A DNA stretch of 18,261 nucleotides from an uncultured Chloroflexota bacterium (GCA_937958365.1 CALFEW010000935.1:1-18261); one strand, 5' to 3'; shown: positions 7,794 through 14,577, counted from the first letter of the stretch. The notes: generated from the sequence alone by a model not told the origin. Numbers and translations: made by a program.

Positions 7794-8137
7794 GGCGATC
7801 CCTGTCCTTGTCCCTGACCGTGGCCTTGCCCTTGCCCATTTCCATGTTGAGCGTCAGTCTCCCGTCCAGGAACCGGCGTGCCGGTTAATTCATCTTGCGG
7901 TCCGGCCGCTTCGGCGGTAATGGTCAGATACACATCGGGGTCCATCTGGAACGTGTCTCGATAATAGCTGGGCGTGGCGGGTGTGTCGGTAGACAGTCCT
8001 TCGGCCCAAATCAGGCCGATGAGGATGATGCTCAGGCCGACAAAACCCAGCAACAGGGTGCGCTTGAGGTGTTCACGGCCGTTTTTAGCGCCGGCAGTGG
8101 CGCTACGGTCTAAGCCTTTACCATTCGTTGACGCCAT
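7790..8137 (-). CDS. One-helix protein with Gly/Gln/His-rich tail, unknown
   Basis: A 115-residue protein of unknown function between the rdhC-like gene and apbE. It has a positively charged N-terminus, one membrane helix (about residues 27-46, LLLGFVGLSIILIGLIWAEG), then a probably extracytoplasmic domain of about 50 residues with SYYRDTFQMDPDVYLTITAE, ending in a low-complexity GQGQGHGQGQGQGSP tail. ATG 8137 is preceded by AAAGGAGGT ten bases away; that ribosome site lies inside the end of rdhC, so the two genes overlap by 28 bp. The stop overlaps apbE by ATGA. The tight packing says it is made with RdhC and ApbE; it may be a small subunit of the electron-transfer complex. I recognise no family. 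Confidence 0.8.
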   Translation of the reverse strand: MASTNGKGLDRSATAGAKNGREHLKRTLLLGFVGLSIILIGLIWAEGLSTDTPATPSYYRDTFQMDPDVYLTITAEAAGPQDELTGTPVPGRETDAQHGNGQGQGHGQGQGQGSP

Positions 8138-9348
8138 GTCGTCCAGACCTCCTTTAGCCAGCGCCGTGTGGCGGCAATAATGTCTACCACCGGGTCTATG
8201 GGGCACAGATAGTTGCAGAACGGCCGGTAGGTGATCAGGCTGGCAAACACGACGACGATTAGAAACACCCATTGCACGGTTGTGCCCCGGAAATCAAACA
8301 GGGTGGCAAACGGTTCATAGCTGGCTACGCCCGGTCGGCGCAGCGCCAGACCCAGGATAACGGCCGTCAGAGCCAATCCGCGTTGGACCCACTTTAGCGG
8401 CACGTTCAGGTCACGGGGGCGGTATCGTTTGGCGCGAGACACGCTGGCGACGCATTCCTGAAAAGCGCCAAAGGGGCAAAACCAACTGCAATACGGGTTC
8501 TTGGCGTCCACCGTTGTCACAAACAAGATGCCGCCGATCAGCAAGTACCAGTACAGATTGGTGCGCCAGTCCGGCCAGTACCCGCTGAGCAGAGAGATGA
8601 TCATGGTAATGGTAAGCGGGGCGGTGTAGACAAAGCCCAGGAAAATCATGCCGGCGATGAGCGTGCCCCAACGCACGCGCTGTTTCCAGGGACCGCCACG
8701 CAATTTGTGGCCGACGTAACCAGAGGCAAACAACAGCAGCAAGATCAGTTCCGGCCAGCCTATTTGCACAGGCCTCTTTTCGGGGGGCAGGGGTGCGCTC
8801 AGGCCATCGGCGGCGATGTTGCGCACGGCCGTGCGCACGGCGCTGGCGATCCCCTCGGCGCTGACCGTCGCGCCGGTCACGGCGTCCAGGTCTTCACCCA
8901 GTTGCAACGGCGACGTGATCGGCATGGTGGCATAGTTGGGCAGCAAATCGCTGTTTTTTACCAGGCGAAAGAAACCCGGCGATTCGCGCTCTTCCACCAC
9001 GATGACGTTCAGGATGTTACCGGCCGGGTCTACCCCCACCAGAACCACGACAGGGCCGCCATAACCAGGGGCGCTGCCGTCGCCCGCATACCCAACCAGG
9101 TTGCCGTCTGCGTCGTAACCCACAAACAAGTCGTTCACGGGTTTGATGCTGGTAGCGCCGGGCAGTACGTCCTGTACCAGAGGCAAAACATCGGTCCCGG
9201 CAGTCAGATAACCGACTATCCAGGCAATGACTATCAACAGAACCGTGCCGACAATAAGCCAGTGTTCCCAGCGCTGCTGCTTCTGCCGTTTGGAAGGGGT
9301 GCGGGGCGTCAGGGGGATACTGAGCGGTTCTTCTGGTGGCGTAGTCAT
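8110..9348 (-). CDS. rdhC: RdhC/PceC-like FMN-binding membrane protein (NosR family)
   Basis: A 412-residue membrane electron-transfer protein of the NosR/NirI/PceC type. Order: cytoplasmic N-tail, a first helix (29-50), an extracytoplasmic FMN-binding domain (about 60-190) ending in DAVTGATVSAEGI, where T161 is the expected covalent FMN site, then further helices (about 198-213, 228-252, 265-281, 320-336, 358-373) and two cysteine motifs, CSWFCPFGAFQEC (C287, C291, C299) and CNYLCPIDP (C378, C382), typical of the polyferredoxin part. PceC homologues are standard members of pceABCT-type dehalogenase operons, and ApbE is encoded just downstream. It probably moves electrons from the quinol pool or an inner donor to RdhA. 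ATG 9348 has no clear Shine-Dalgarno. NosR of nitrous-oxide reduction is the alternative, but no nos genes are nearby. Confidence 0.9.
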   Translation of the reverse strand: MTTPPEEPLSIPLTPRTPSKRQKQQRWEHWLIVGTVLLIVIAWIVGYLTAGTDVLPLVQDVLPGATSIKPVNDLFVGYDADGNLVGYAGDGSAPGYGGPVVVLVGVDPAGNILNVIVVEERESPGFFRLVKNSDLLPNYATMPITSPLQLGEDLDAVTGATVSAEGIASAVRTAVRNIAADGLSAPLPPEKRPVQIGWPELILLLLFASGYVGHKLRGGPWKQRVRWGTLIAGMIFLGFVYTAPLTITMIISLLSGYWPDWRTNLYWYLLIGGILFVTTVDAKNPYCSWFCPFGAFQECVASVSRAKRYRPRDLNVPLKWVQRGLALTAVILGLALRRPGVASYEPFATLFDFRGTTVQWVFLIVVVFASLITYRPFCNYLCPIDPVVDIIAATRRWLKEVWTTWRQRMVKA

Positions 9349-9393
9349 AACATTTTAGTAGCAACCAAGACTTCTGTCTGGTAACACGCAAGC

Positions 9394-9420
9394 AAAGGAG
9401 AGGGGTTAGCCCTCTCCTTT
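9394..9420. terminator. Perfect 11-bp hairpin between rdhB and rdhC
   Basis: AAAGGAGAGGG (9394-9404), a five-base loop, then the exact complement CCCTCTCCTTT (9410-9420). It sits in the 138-bp spacer between the anchor gene and rdhC, the only gap inside rdhA-to-TPR. There is no T-run after it on the minus strand, so it is more likely a partial terminator, attenuator or RNA-stabilising end that sets the rdhAB : rdhC ratio than a strong terminator. Confidence 0.6.
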
Positions 9421-9486
9421 GTGATTCAAACTTGCCAATGAACCCGATAAATGTTAGCCAGGTCGTTGGTGGTTGGCGGCAGCAAG

Positions 9487-9699
9487 CTATTTACCGCGCC
9501 GGGTAAACCAGACAACAATCCCACCCAACAGCCAGACGACAAAAGTGACCCACAGAATACCGGCCGCCCGCGGCTCTAGTTCGATACCACTGCTCCAGGC
9601 ATTCTGGAAAATGAAGACCAATCCAAAAAACCAGACTATCCACAGCAGCCATTCGTAGAACGGCCGTTTCCTAACCGTGACGGTGATTTTTTCAGACAT
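9487..9699 (-). CDS. rdhB: RdhB-like small membrane anchor of the dehalogenase
   Basis: A 70-residue protein directly after rdhA (three intervening bases). Two hydrophobic helices (about 15-33 WLLWIVWFFGLVFIFQN and 48-64 GILWVTFVVWLLGGIVVW) flank a short loop SSGIELEPRAA with two glutamates, followed by a basic end TRRGK. RdhB/PceB proteins are small membrane proteins encoded next to rdhA that hold the exported dehalogenase at the membrane, and acidic residues in the outer loop are typical. Known examples usually have three helices and about 75-105 residues, so this two-helix version is short. AGGAGG for this ATG lies in the last codons of rdhA, so the two are translationally coupled. The assignment rests on position, size and topology rather than on a firm motif. 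Confidence 0.8.
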   Translation of the reverse strand: MSEKITVTVRKRPFYEWLLWIVWFFGLVFIFQNAWSSGIELEPRAAGILWVTFVVWLLGGIVVWFTRRGK

Positions 9700-9702
9700 T
9701 TC

Positions 9703-11103
9703 TTAAGCCTCCTGTACCGGCGCGTTGCTGTCGGTGCCATATTCGGGCAGGTCCAATGTCCACCATTCTTCGGCGCTGGCCTGCGTACCGTAGCCAAAGG
9801 CATCGTCCATACTGCGGAAGAAGCTGTCCAGGAAGGGCGCCTTAGCGGTCCCAGCCTTCACCCACTCGTGGATCCACGCCTTGTCTTTCTTAGAGAAGGG
9901 GCAAACGGCAAAACAAATGCCGCAGTTGGTGCCTGCCTGCTCGCGCCAATAAGTGTAGCAGCTAACGGAGTTTTCAAAATACGCCTTGTGACCCGGATTG
10001 TTCCAGCCGCCTACCGGTTCCCAGGTGGGTTCGTCCAGGAAGCTCAACGATTCAGAGGGGCATGCTTCAGCGCACTTCTTGCACCGCTTGCAAAATTCCA
10101 TGATACCGGCGTCAATCGGCTTATCTGTAGCTACCGGCAGGTCGGTGAGCAGTTTGAAAACGCGCACCATGGGCCCAAACTCCGGGGTGATCATGCGGTT
10201 GAGCCGGGACATCTCGCCCAGACCGGCCATCACGCCCAATGCCGGGGAGATACCCAGGGCGTTGGTGGTGGATTCGCCCAATCCCTGGTAGCCCAGGCCA
10301 CGCAAGAATTCTTGCAGCGAAGCCTGGATGGTTTCGCCACGGGTGTAGGCCAGGCTAGTGGTTTGCGACCCCAACTGCGTGGGGCTGCGACGCATGGTCT
10401 CTTGCGACATTTGCACGGTATAGACGACGGCGTATTTACAGCTATTAGGGATATAACGGGCGTCGTCGTCTTCAGAGGCGACGGGGTCGTCGGTGAAGAC
10501 GAGTTCCTTACCATCGGGGTCTACGCCATAGATGAGCTTGCGGGTATTGTCGTCCAGTTCGATAAAGCCAACGGTAGCCGCACCCATGTGGCGTAAGGCA
10601 GCGCGAAGGATGCGCGCCGCTTCCTCCGGTGAACCGGTCCATATCGGGACGCCGCGTTCTTCCGGGGTGGGCGCTTCTTGCGGACCCAGGAAGGATTTAC
10701 CGACGCCCACGTGGGCGGCTTTGAGCGCCTGGTCTTTAAGGGTGTAGCCATCTACGTTATCCAACATGCGTTGCAGTTCATTCTGCTTGGCGGCTTCTGA
10801 GAGGCGGTCTACTTCGTCATCACCGACGTAACCGGCCATACCGGGGCCACGAACGCTGCCCGTGCGCTCGTTGTAGCGCTGCATCACATCCCAATCTATC
10901 TCGGTGGTTGGTACGTCTACAGTCTTGACCCACCAGGGGCGATTGGGTCGCCCGGCGGGGTCGGAAAAAACGCCGGCCCGGAAACTAACGGGCGCGGCCG
11001 CAGCGGGTTTGGTGACAGCGGCCACGGCCGTTGCCCCAGCCCCAATGCCGGCAATACGCAAAAAGTCTCGCCGACTTACTTTGACTTTACTGTCATTCGC
11101 CAT
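9703..11103 (-). CDS. rdhA: Reductive dehalogenase catalytic subunit, Tat-exported
   Basis: A 466-residue RdhA. The N-terminus is a Tat signal (SRRDFLRIAGIGAGATAVAA, residues 10-29, with an alanine-rich likely cleavage region near 34-37). The central corrinoid-binding part shows family-typical LREFL-like FLRGLGYQGLGEST (266), GVMAGLGEMSRLNRMITPEFG (start 290) and FKLLTDLPVATDKPI (316); Y253 is a candidate for the catalytic tyrosine. The C-terminal [4Fe-4S] motifs are complete: CKRCKKCAEACP (C338, C341, C344, C348) and C382 plus CGICFAVCP (C394, C397, C401). ATG 11103 has AGGAGG six bases upstream. RdhA removes halogen from organohalides using B12 and two clusters. The export signal and adjacent rdhB and rdhC point to the respiratory class; the substrate cannot be predicted. 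QueG, a related cytosolic enzyme, is excluded by the signal peptide and neighbours. Confidence 0.95.
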   Translation of the reverse strand: MANDSKVKVSRRDFLRIAGIGAGATAVAAVTKPAAAAPVSFRAGVFSDPAGRPNRPWWVKTVDVPTTEIDWDVMQRYNERTGSVRGPGMAGYVGDDEVDRLSEAAKQNELQRMLDNVDGYTLKDQALKAAHVGVGKSFLGPQEAPTPEERGVPIWTGSPEEAARILRAALRHMGAATVGFIELDDNTRKLIYGVDPDGKELVFTDDPVASEDDDARYIPNSCKYAVVYTVQMSQETMRRSPTQLGSQTTSLAYTRGETIQASLQEFLRGLGYQGLGESTTNALGISPALGVMAGLGEMSRLNRMITPEFGPMVRVFKLLTDLPVATDKPIDAGIMEFCKRCKKCAEACPSESLSFLDEPTWEPVGGWNNPGHKAYFENSVSCYTYWREQAGTNCGICFAVCPFSKKDKAWIHEWVKAGTAKAPFLDSFFRSMDDAFGYGTQASAEEWWTLDLPEYGTDSNAPVQEA

Positions 11104-11248
11104 GTGAATCCTCCTGATTCCTTATTCCGTCATCCGTGTTCCGCAAGTGGATCACGTCTACATCTTTCTACAAATAAGAGTGTAACAGGGGGACAGACGA
11201 GGGGGTATCGGGAAAAGGATATTCTTTTGTGGTGGTTTTCCTGACAGA
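11104..11248 (-). promoter_or_regulatory. Leader/promoter region upstream of rdhA
   Basis: A 145-bp spacer between the response-regulator stop and rdhA, the likely place for a separately regulated rdhA promoter. It ends with the strong AGGAGG site. Two G5 tracts 13 bp apart (11188-11192 and 11201-11205; C5 on the transcribed sense) and a TGTTACACT element (minus strand, around 11177-11186) could be a binding site and -10. No T-rich hairpin follows the regulator gene, so read-through from the kinase operon is also possible. Confidence 0.3.
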
Positions 11249-11908
11249 CTACTCTTTGTATTGGTCCAGAATGCCGGCACGCAGGGCAAATTTCACCAGC
11301 TCAGAGCGATGTTCTAGCCCTAGTTTATCCATGGCTCGTTGGCGGTAGGTATCGGCTGTTTTGGGGCTGATAAACAATTTTTCGCCGATTTCCCGGCTGG
11401 TATAGCCCATAGCTGCCATTCGCAGCACGGTTTGTTCGCGTTCCGACAGCGATTCAAAGCGCGCCGGTTCAGATGGCTTGTCGGTAAACGTTTCCATCAG
11501 CGCGGTAGCCGCTTTGGGATGGAGGAATCGCTCACCCGTGAGGACGATCTGAATGGCTTGCAGCAGGCTGGTGTGGGTGGAAGACTTGGGGATGTAGCCA
11601 TCACAACCGGCTTCGATGGCCGGGCGGACAAAATCGCCGCTGCTGTACATGGACAATACGATGATTTTACTGCGCTGGTTGGTGCGGCGTATGATCCGGA
11701 TGGCTTCCAGGCCGCTCATGTCTGGCAGGCCAAGATCCATCACAATAACGTCGGGGGCCAGGGTTTGCGCCTGGGCAATGGCGTCTGCGCCGGTACCGAC
11801 GTCGCTGACGACGCGCAGGTCGGGTTCGCTTTCCAGCAGGGCGCGCAACCCGTCGCGTAGAACTTTGTGATCATCTACTAGCAGGATGGAGGTGGGGATT
11901 GGGGACAT
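11249..11908 (-). CDS. NarL/FixJ-family response regulator
   Basis: A 219-residue two-component response regulator. The receiver domain (1-125) has the acidic pair DD (12-13), the phosphorylated D58 in VIVMDLGLPDMSG, the switch serine in IIVLSMYSS and K108 in GYIPKSS. The LuxR-type helix-turn-helix (about 152-213) shows LSEREQTVLRMAAMGYTSREI and FISPKTADTYRQRAMDKLGL. Its ATG overlaps the kinase stop (TAATG), so the pair is co-translated. It lies immediately upstream of rdhA on the same strand and most likely controls it, and perhaps its own operon through the repeats near 13732-13769. It is complete. Confidence 0.93.
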   Translation of the reverse strand: MSPIPTSILLVDDHKVLRDGLRALLESEPDLRVVSDVGTGADAIAQAQTLAPDVIVMDLGLPDMSGLEAIRIIRRTNQRSKIIVLSMYSSGDFVRPAIEAGCDGYIPKSSTHTSLLQAIQIVLTGERFLHPKAATALMETFTDKPSEPARFESLSEREQTVLRMAAMGYTSREIGEKLFISPKTADTYRQRAMDKLGLEHRSELVKFALRAGILDQYKE

Positions 11909-13527
11909 TATTGAACTCTTTCTAGAACAGGAACACGCACCACGAGTGTCGTACCCTGGTTAAGCGCTGAGTAAACGTCCAGATAGCCGCCGGCAATGGA
12001 CGCCCGCTCGCGCATGTCTATGAGGCCGAGGTGTCGCGTACCGGGTTCGGCCGTAAGACGTTGGGGGGAAAAGCCACGGCCGTTATCTTCAATGCTCATC
12101 ATGATGACGCTGTTGTCGGAGATCAACTCCACGGTCACTTCAGTGGCATGCGCGTGGCGCAAGACATTGGTCAGACCTTCCTGGGCGATGCGGTAAAGAA
12201 TGACTTCCACACCAGGAGGTAAATCGGCGCTGTTGAGGTCTAGATAACAGTGGGCGGTGATGTCGGTTTGGTAGGTCATTTCTTTGACCAGGGTGCGGAG
12301 GGCGACGGCCAGACCAAACTCTTCCAGGGCGGCGGGGCGCAGCCGGTGGGAAAGTTCACGAATATGTTCGATAGTCTCCGATACCATCTCCAGTAGCGCT
12401 TCCAGTTCGCGCTGCGTGTCCGGCGATGGCGATTTTCTCTCCAGAGTTTTAATCCGTACCAGCAGGCTGGTAAGCATTTGCCCAGCGCCATCATGTAGTT
12501 CGCGGGCCAGACGGCGGCGTTCTTCCTCTTGCGCCTCAACCAGTGATTCTAGCAGAGCTTGCCGGGCCAGTTCCTTTTCCTCTAGTTTTAGCCGGAGCCA
12601 GGCGTTGGCGACGATTTCAGAGATTTGGATGCCTACATCCGTTAACAAATCCTGGTCTTCTTCACTCAGGGTTTGACCTTGCCGACAAAGAAGGTTGACG
12701 ACGCCATATTTTTGTCCCCGCGCCTTGATGGGAATGGAGTGATGTTGCCGCTGTAACCCGGCATCGTCGGGCAGCGCCAGGCGCTCGCAGTGCCGGTCAC
12801 AGACATCCTCGGTCAACGTTTCATCTAACAGGGCTTGCTGGCAATAACAGAGCTTGTCGTTGGCCTGATGTAGCAGCAGCGATTCCAGACTGGCCGGAAC
12901 CCGATACCAACTGGCCAGATGAAAGGTGTCGCGTTCAGGATCGCGCAGGTAGACCCAGCCGGTTTGTAGATTTACGATTTCAACGATACTCTGTAATATG
13001 GCGTAGAGAACGTCGTGGATTTCGGCCTGGCGTTCGGCGGCAAGCATGACATGATTGATGGCGGTGAGGCGGCGATTGGTGCGCGCCAGATCATCTTGTG
13101 CGGCGACAAGGTGGTCGGTCATTTTGTTGACGGCCATGGCGACTTCGCCAATCTCATCCGCGGACCAGACCGGCGCGCGGGCGCCCAGGTCGCCTTCGGC
13201 AACTTTAAGGGCCATGTCGCGGAGGTCGAGTAACGGCCGTATAAGCAAAAAGGTAAGGAAAGAGGCCATCACCAATGACCCGGCCGCCGCCAGAATGGTC
13301 ACCAGAACCACGCTACGGCCACCAGCCCGCATGGCCGCTTCCACACGTGCATCCGTCAATATGTAAGATAACCAATCGGACAGACTGGCCGTTACCCAAA
13401 AGTTGAGGCTAAATCCCAGGATCAGCACCGTCAGCACGATAATGCCGGTGATTTTGATCCGGACTGGGACCGAAAGGATAGCCGAGTTGAACCAGGAGGC
13501 AATTTGCTGTAATGCTTTAAGGACCAT
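11908..13527 (-). CDS. Sensor histidine kinase (HAMP-GAF-HisKA_3, NarX/NreB-like)
   Basis: A 539-residue membrane sensor kinase. Two helices (about 27-48 and 72-96) bracket a very short outer loop, too small for a classic extracellular sensor. A HAMP domain follows (97-150), then a GAF domain (about 160-310), a HisKA_3 dimerisation helix with the phospho-acceptor H345 in RRRLARELHDGAGQ, and the ATPase domain with N box QEGLTNVLRHAHA, G1 DNGRGF and G2 GLIDMRERA. The GAF domain holds four cysteines, C227, C229, C243 and C247 (CYC and CDRHC). Sensing is therefore probably cytoplasmic and may be redox or metal based. The first eleven bases overlap a 53-codon ORF. It pairs with the NarL-type regulator directly downstream. 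Confidence 0.92.
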   Translation of the reverse strand: MVLKALQQIASWFNSAILSVPVRIKITGIIVLTVLILGFSLNFWVTASLSDWLSYILTDARVEAAMRAGGRSVVLVTILAAAGSLVMASFLTFLLIRPLLDLRDMALKVAEGDLGARAPVWSADEIGEVAMAVNKMTDHLVAAQDDLARTNRRLTAINHVMLAAERQAEIHDVLYAILQSIVEIVNLQTGWVYLRDPERDTFHLASWYRVPASLESLLLHQANDKLCYCQQALLDETLTEDVCDRHCERLALPDDAGLQRQHHSIPIKARGQKYGVVNLLCRQGQTLSEEDQDLLTDVGIQISEIVANAWLRLKLEEKELARQALLESLVEAQEEERRRLARELHDGAGQMLTSLLVRIKTLERKSPSPDTQRELEALLEMVSETIEHIRELSHRLRPAALEEFGLAVALRTLVKEMTYQTDITAHCYLDLNSADLPPGVEVILYRIAQEGLTNVLRHAHATEVTVELISDNSVIMMSIEDNGRGFSPQRLTAEPGTRHLGLIDMRERASIAGGYLDVYSALNQGTTLVVRVPVLERVQ

Positions 13528-13678
13528 GATGGCTTACCTTCAGGATGCACGTATCCCCCAGTAAGACGTGAAACGTAGGGCAATCCATGGCATCCGGTGT
13601 TCCAATATTTTCCCCTGGCGCTTGATGCGCCAGGTCATCAAATTGACGCTGCATTTTTTGCATCGTCTCAGGGTTCAT
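13517..13678 (-). CDS. Small ORF, 53 aa, leading the sensor-kinase operon
   Basis: A 53-residue reading frame starts at ATG 13678 with a good AGGAGAAG ribosome site and overlaps the kinase start by 11 bp, so the kinase, whose own ribosome site is weak, is probably translated by coupling. The product is hydrophilic with two cysteines (C33 in AMDCPTF, C44 in GDTCILKV) and no signal or membrane helix. Its amino-terminal MNPETMQKMQRQFDDLA looks helical. I recognise no family. It could be a small partner of the kinase or a leader peptide. Confidence 0.55.
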   Translation of the reverse strand: MNPETMQKMQRQFDDLAHQAPGENIGTPDAMDCPTFHVLLGDTCILKVSHHGP

Positions 13679-13731
13679 CTACTTCTCCTATCGCACAGCC
13701 TGGTCACAACCGATTCTCCCACCACCTCTGC

Positions 13732-13769
13732 CTATGCACCGGTCGTTTGTTGCTATGCACGTTTCGTTT
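13732..13769 (-). promoter_or_regulatory. Two tandem 21-bp repeats upstream of the kinase operon
   Basis: CTATGCACNNNTCGTTT occurs at 13732-13748 and again at 13753-13769, exactly 21 bp apart, that is two DNA turns, so both copies face the same side of the helix. Read on the transcribed strand they are AAACGANNNGTGCATAG and end 54 bp before the small ORF. This geometry suits a dimeric activator such as the response regulator encoded downstream. Confidence 0.5.
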
Positions 13770-13815
13770 ATTGTGGCACAATGCCGGCTGTCTGTCACCC
13801 CTTTTGACTGAAAGC

Positions 13816-13851
13816 AAAAACGGCCGTGTCCATCCCGACACAGCCGCTTTT
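13816..13851. terminator. Bidirectional terminator-like hairpin
   Basis: A 15-bp stem with two mismatches (AAAAACGGCCGTGTC, loop CATCCC, GACACAGCCGCTTTT). It is followed by four T on the plus strand and five T on the minus strand. It shields the kinase operon from transcription entering from the decayed region to the right. One arm contains an ACGGCCGT copy. The rest of 13860-14030 carries no gene that I can support; it is pyrimidine-rich with short direct repeats (CCTTGTTCC twice). Confidence 0.65.
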
Positions 13852-14030
13852 ACCACTCTCATCCCCCTGCTTTGCTGCAGGAAGCCATTTCCCCTAAACA
13901 CCCTCCCCTTTCTATGACTGCCGCAGCCCACTGGCAATCCTATAGGAACGCCTGCCACCTGGCCTCAGACCTGGTTCGCGCCCCTTGTTCCCTACCCTTG
14001 TTCCTTAACCAGTTCACTACCCATCATCCA

Positions 14031-14261
14031 TCACACCGCGCTCGTCTCACCGCCTGTTCCCGGCAGCAATCCTTCCACCTTACCGTCTCGGATGTTGTAC
14101 CAGTCCGTCAGGATGTCAGTGGTCAGAAAACGTTCCCAGGTCTTGAGATAAAATGCCGTTTGCCCCGGCGACTGGCTGATGCCCGTCATCGCCGTCCTGG
14201 CCAGGTCGGACGGCGTGACGCACAACACAGCCGGGAATGTCGTCGGTCGCCAACCATCCAC
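14031..14261 (-). pseudogene. Truncated unknown ORF, C-terminal fragment
   Basis: A 76-codon minus-strand frame beginning with GTG at 14261, with protein-like composition (FPAVLCVTPSDLARTAMTG, then QTAFYLKTWERFLTTDILT). It starts exactly where the opposite-strand acetyltransferase tail begins, has no ribosome site, and looks cut off at its N-terminus. I do not recognise the family. It could be a real gene end followed by the terminator at 13816, or a chance frame. Confidence 0.35.
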
Positions 14262-14465
14262 GTGCAGCGCCTGTTGCCCGCTTACCAGGGGCTAGGGGCC
14301 AACGTCATGCTCTACGCTGAGCTGGCCGACATCCTTCACCAATCGCAATTTGCCCACGTGGAAGTGATCCAGGTGGACGAGCAAAACGTGAAGAGCCGTT
14401 CCGACATGGAGGCCATCGGCGTACGCTGGACCAAGCGTCACCGGCATTATACGGTTCGGTTGTGA
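14256..14465 (+). pseudogene. GNAT acetyltransferase, 3' fragment
   Basis: The last 69 codons of a GNAT-type N-acetyltransferase. The acetyl-CoA loop survives in degenerate form (LLPAYQGLGANVMLYAEL), followed by HVEVIQVDEQNVKSRSDMEA and the typical ending IGVRWTKRHRHYTVRL. The upstream half is missing and the frame before 14256 shows no acetyltransferase character. The fragment is not expected to be active. Confidence 0.65.
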
Positions 14466-14510
14466 AGCGGGGGCCGTGTTAGCCGGTTGAGGCTTGAGTT
14501 CACTGAAAAA

Positions 14511-14577
14511 ACCACAACGGCACGAAGATCTCAAAGATTTTTCCAGAGTAACTTCGTGCCCTTTGTGTCTTTGTGGT
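14511..14577. repeat. Hairpin repeat, ACCACAAAGACACAAAG subtype
   Basis: ACCACAACGGCACGAAG (14511-14527) is complementary, with gaps, to CTTCGTGCC...TTTGTGTCTTTGTGGT (14552-14577). It is the A-rich relative of the repeats at 2229-2390 and again lies at the 3' end of genes, between the GNAT fragment and the convergent nitroreductase-like gene. A run of six T follows on the plus strand (14581-14586), so it may act as a terminator for that direction. Confidence 0.7.

Noticed and set aside
7797..7850. The short tandem repeat encoding GQGQGHGQGQGQG as a minisatellite or CRISPR-like array
   Set aside because: It is an in-frame low-complexity protein tail with irregular codons, without spacers; no CRISPR array was seen anywhere in the window.
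8110..9348. NosR of nitrous-oxide respiration
   Set aside because: The family is shared, but no nosZ/D/F/Y genes occur and rdhA/rdhB are adjacent, which fits PceC/RdhC better.
9868..10596. A 242-codon plus-strand frame inside rdhA
   Set aside because: The opposite strand carries both Fe-S motifs and the Tat signal; the plus-strand product has no recognisable features.
9703..11103. Epoxyqueuosine reductase (QueG) as an alternative for RdhA
   Set aside because: QueG is shorter and cytosolic; this protein has a Tat signal and is followed by anchor and PceC-like genes.
13568..13958. Frames on both strands between the kinase operon and the terminator-like hairpin
   Set aside because: They cross the repeats and hairpin, have no ribosome sites and show arbitrary composition; only the 53-codon frame at 13517-13678 has a good start.
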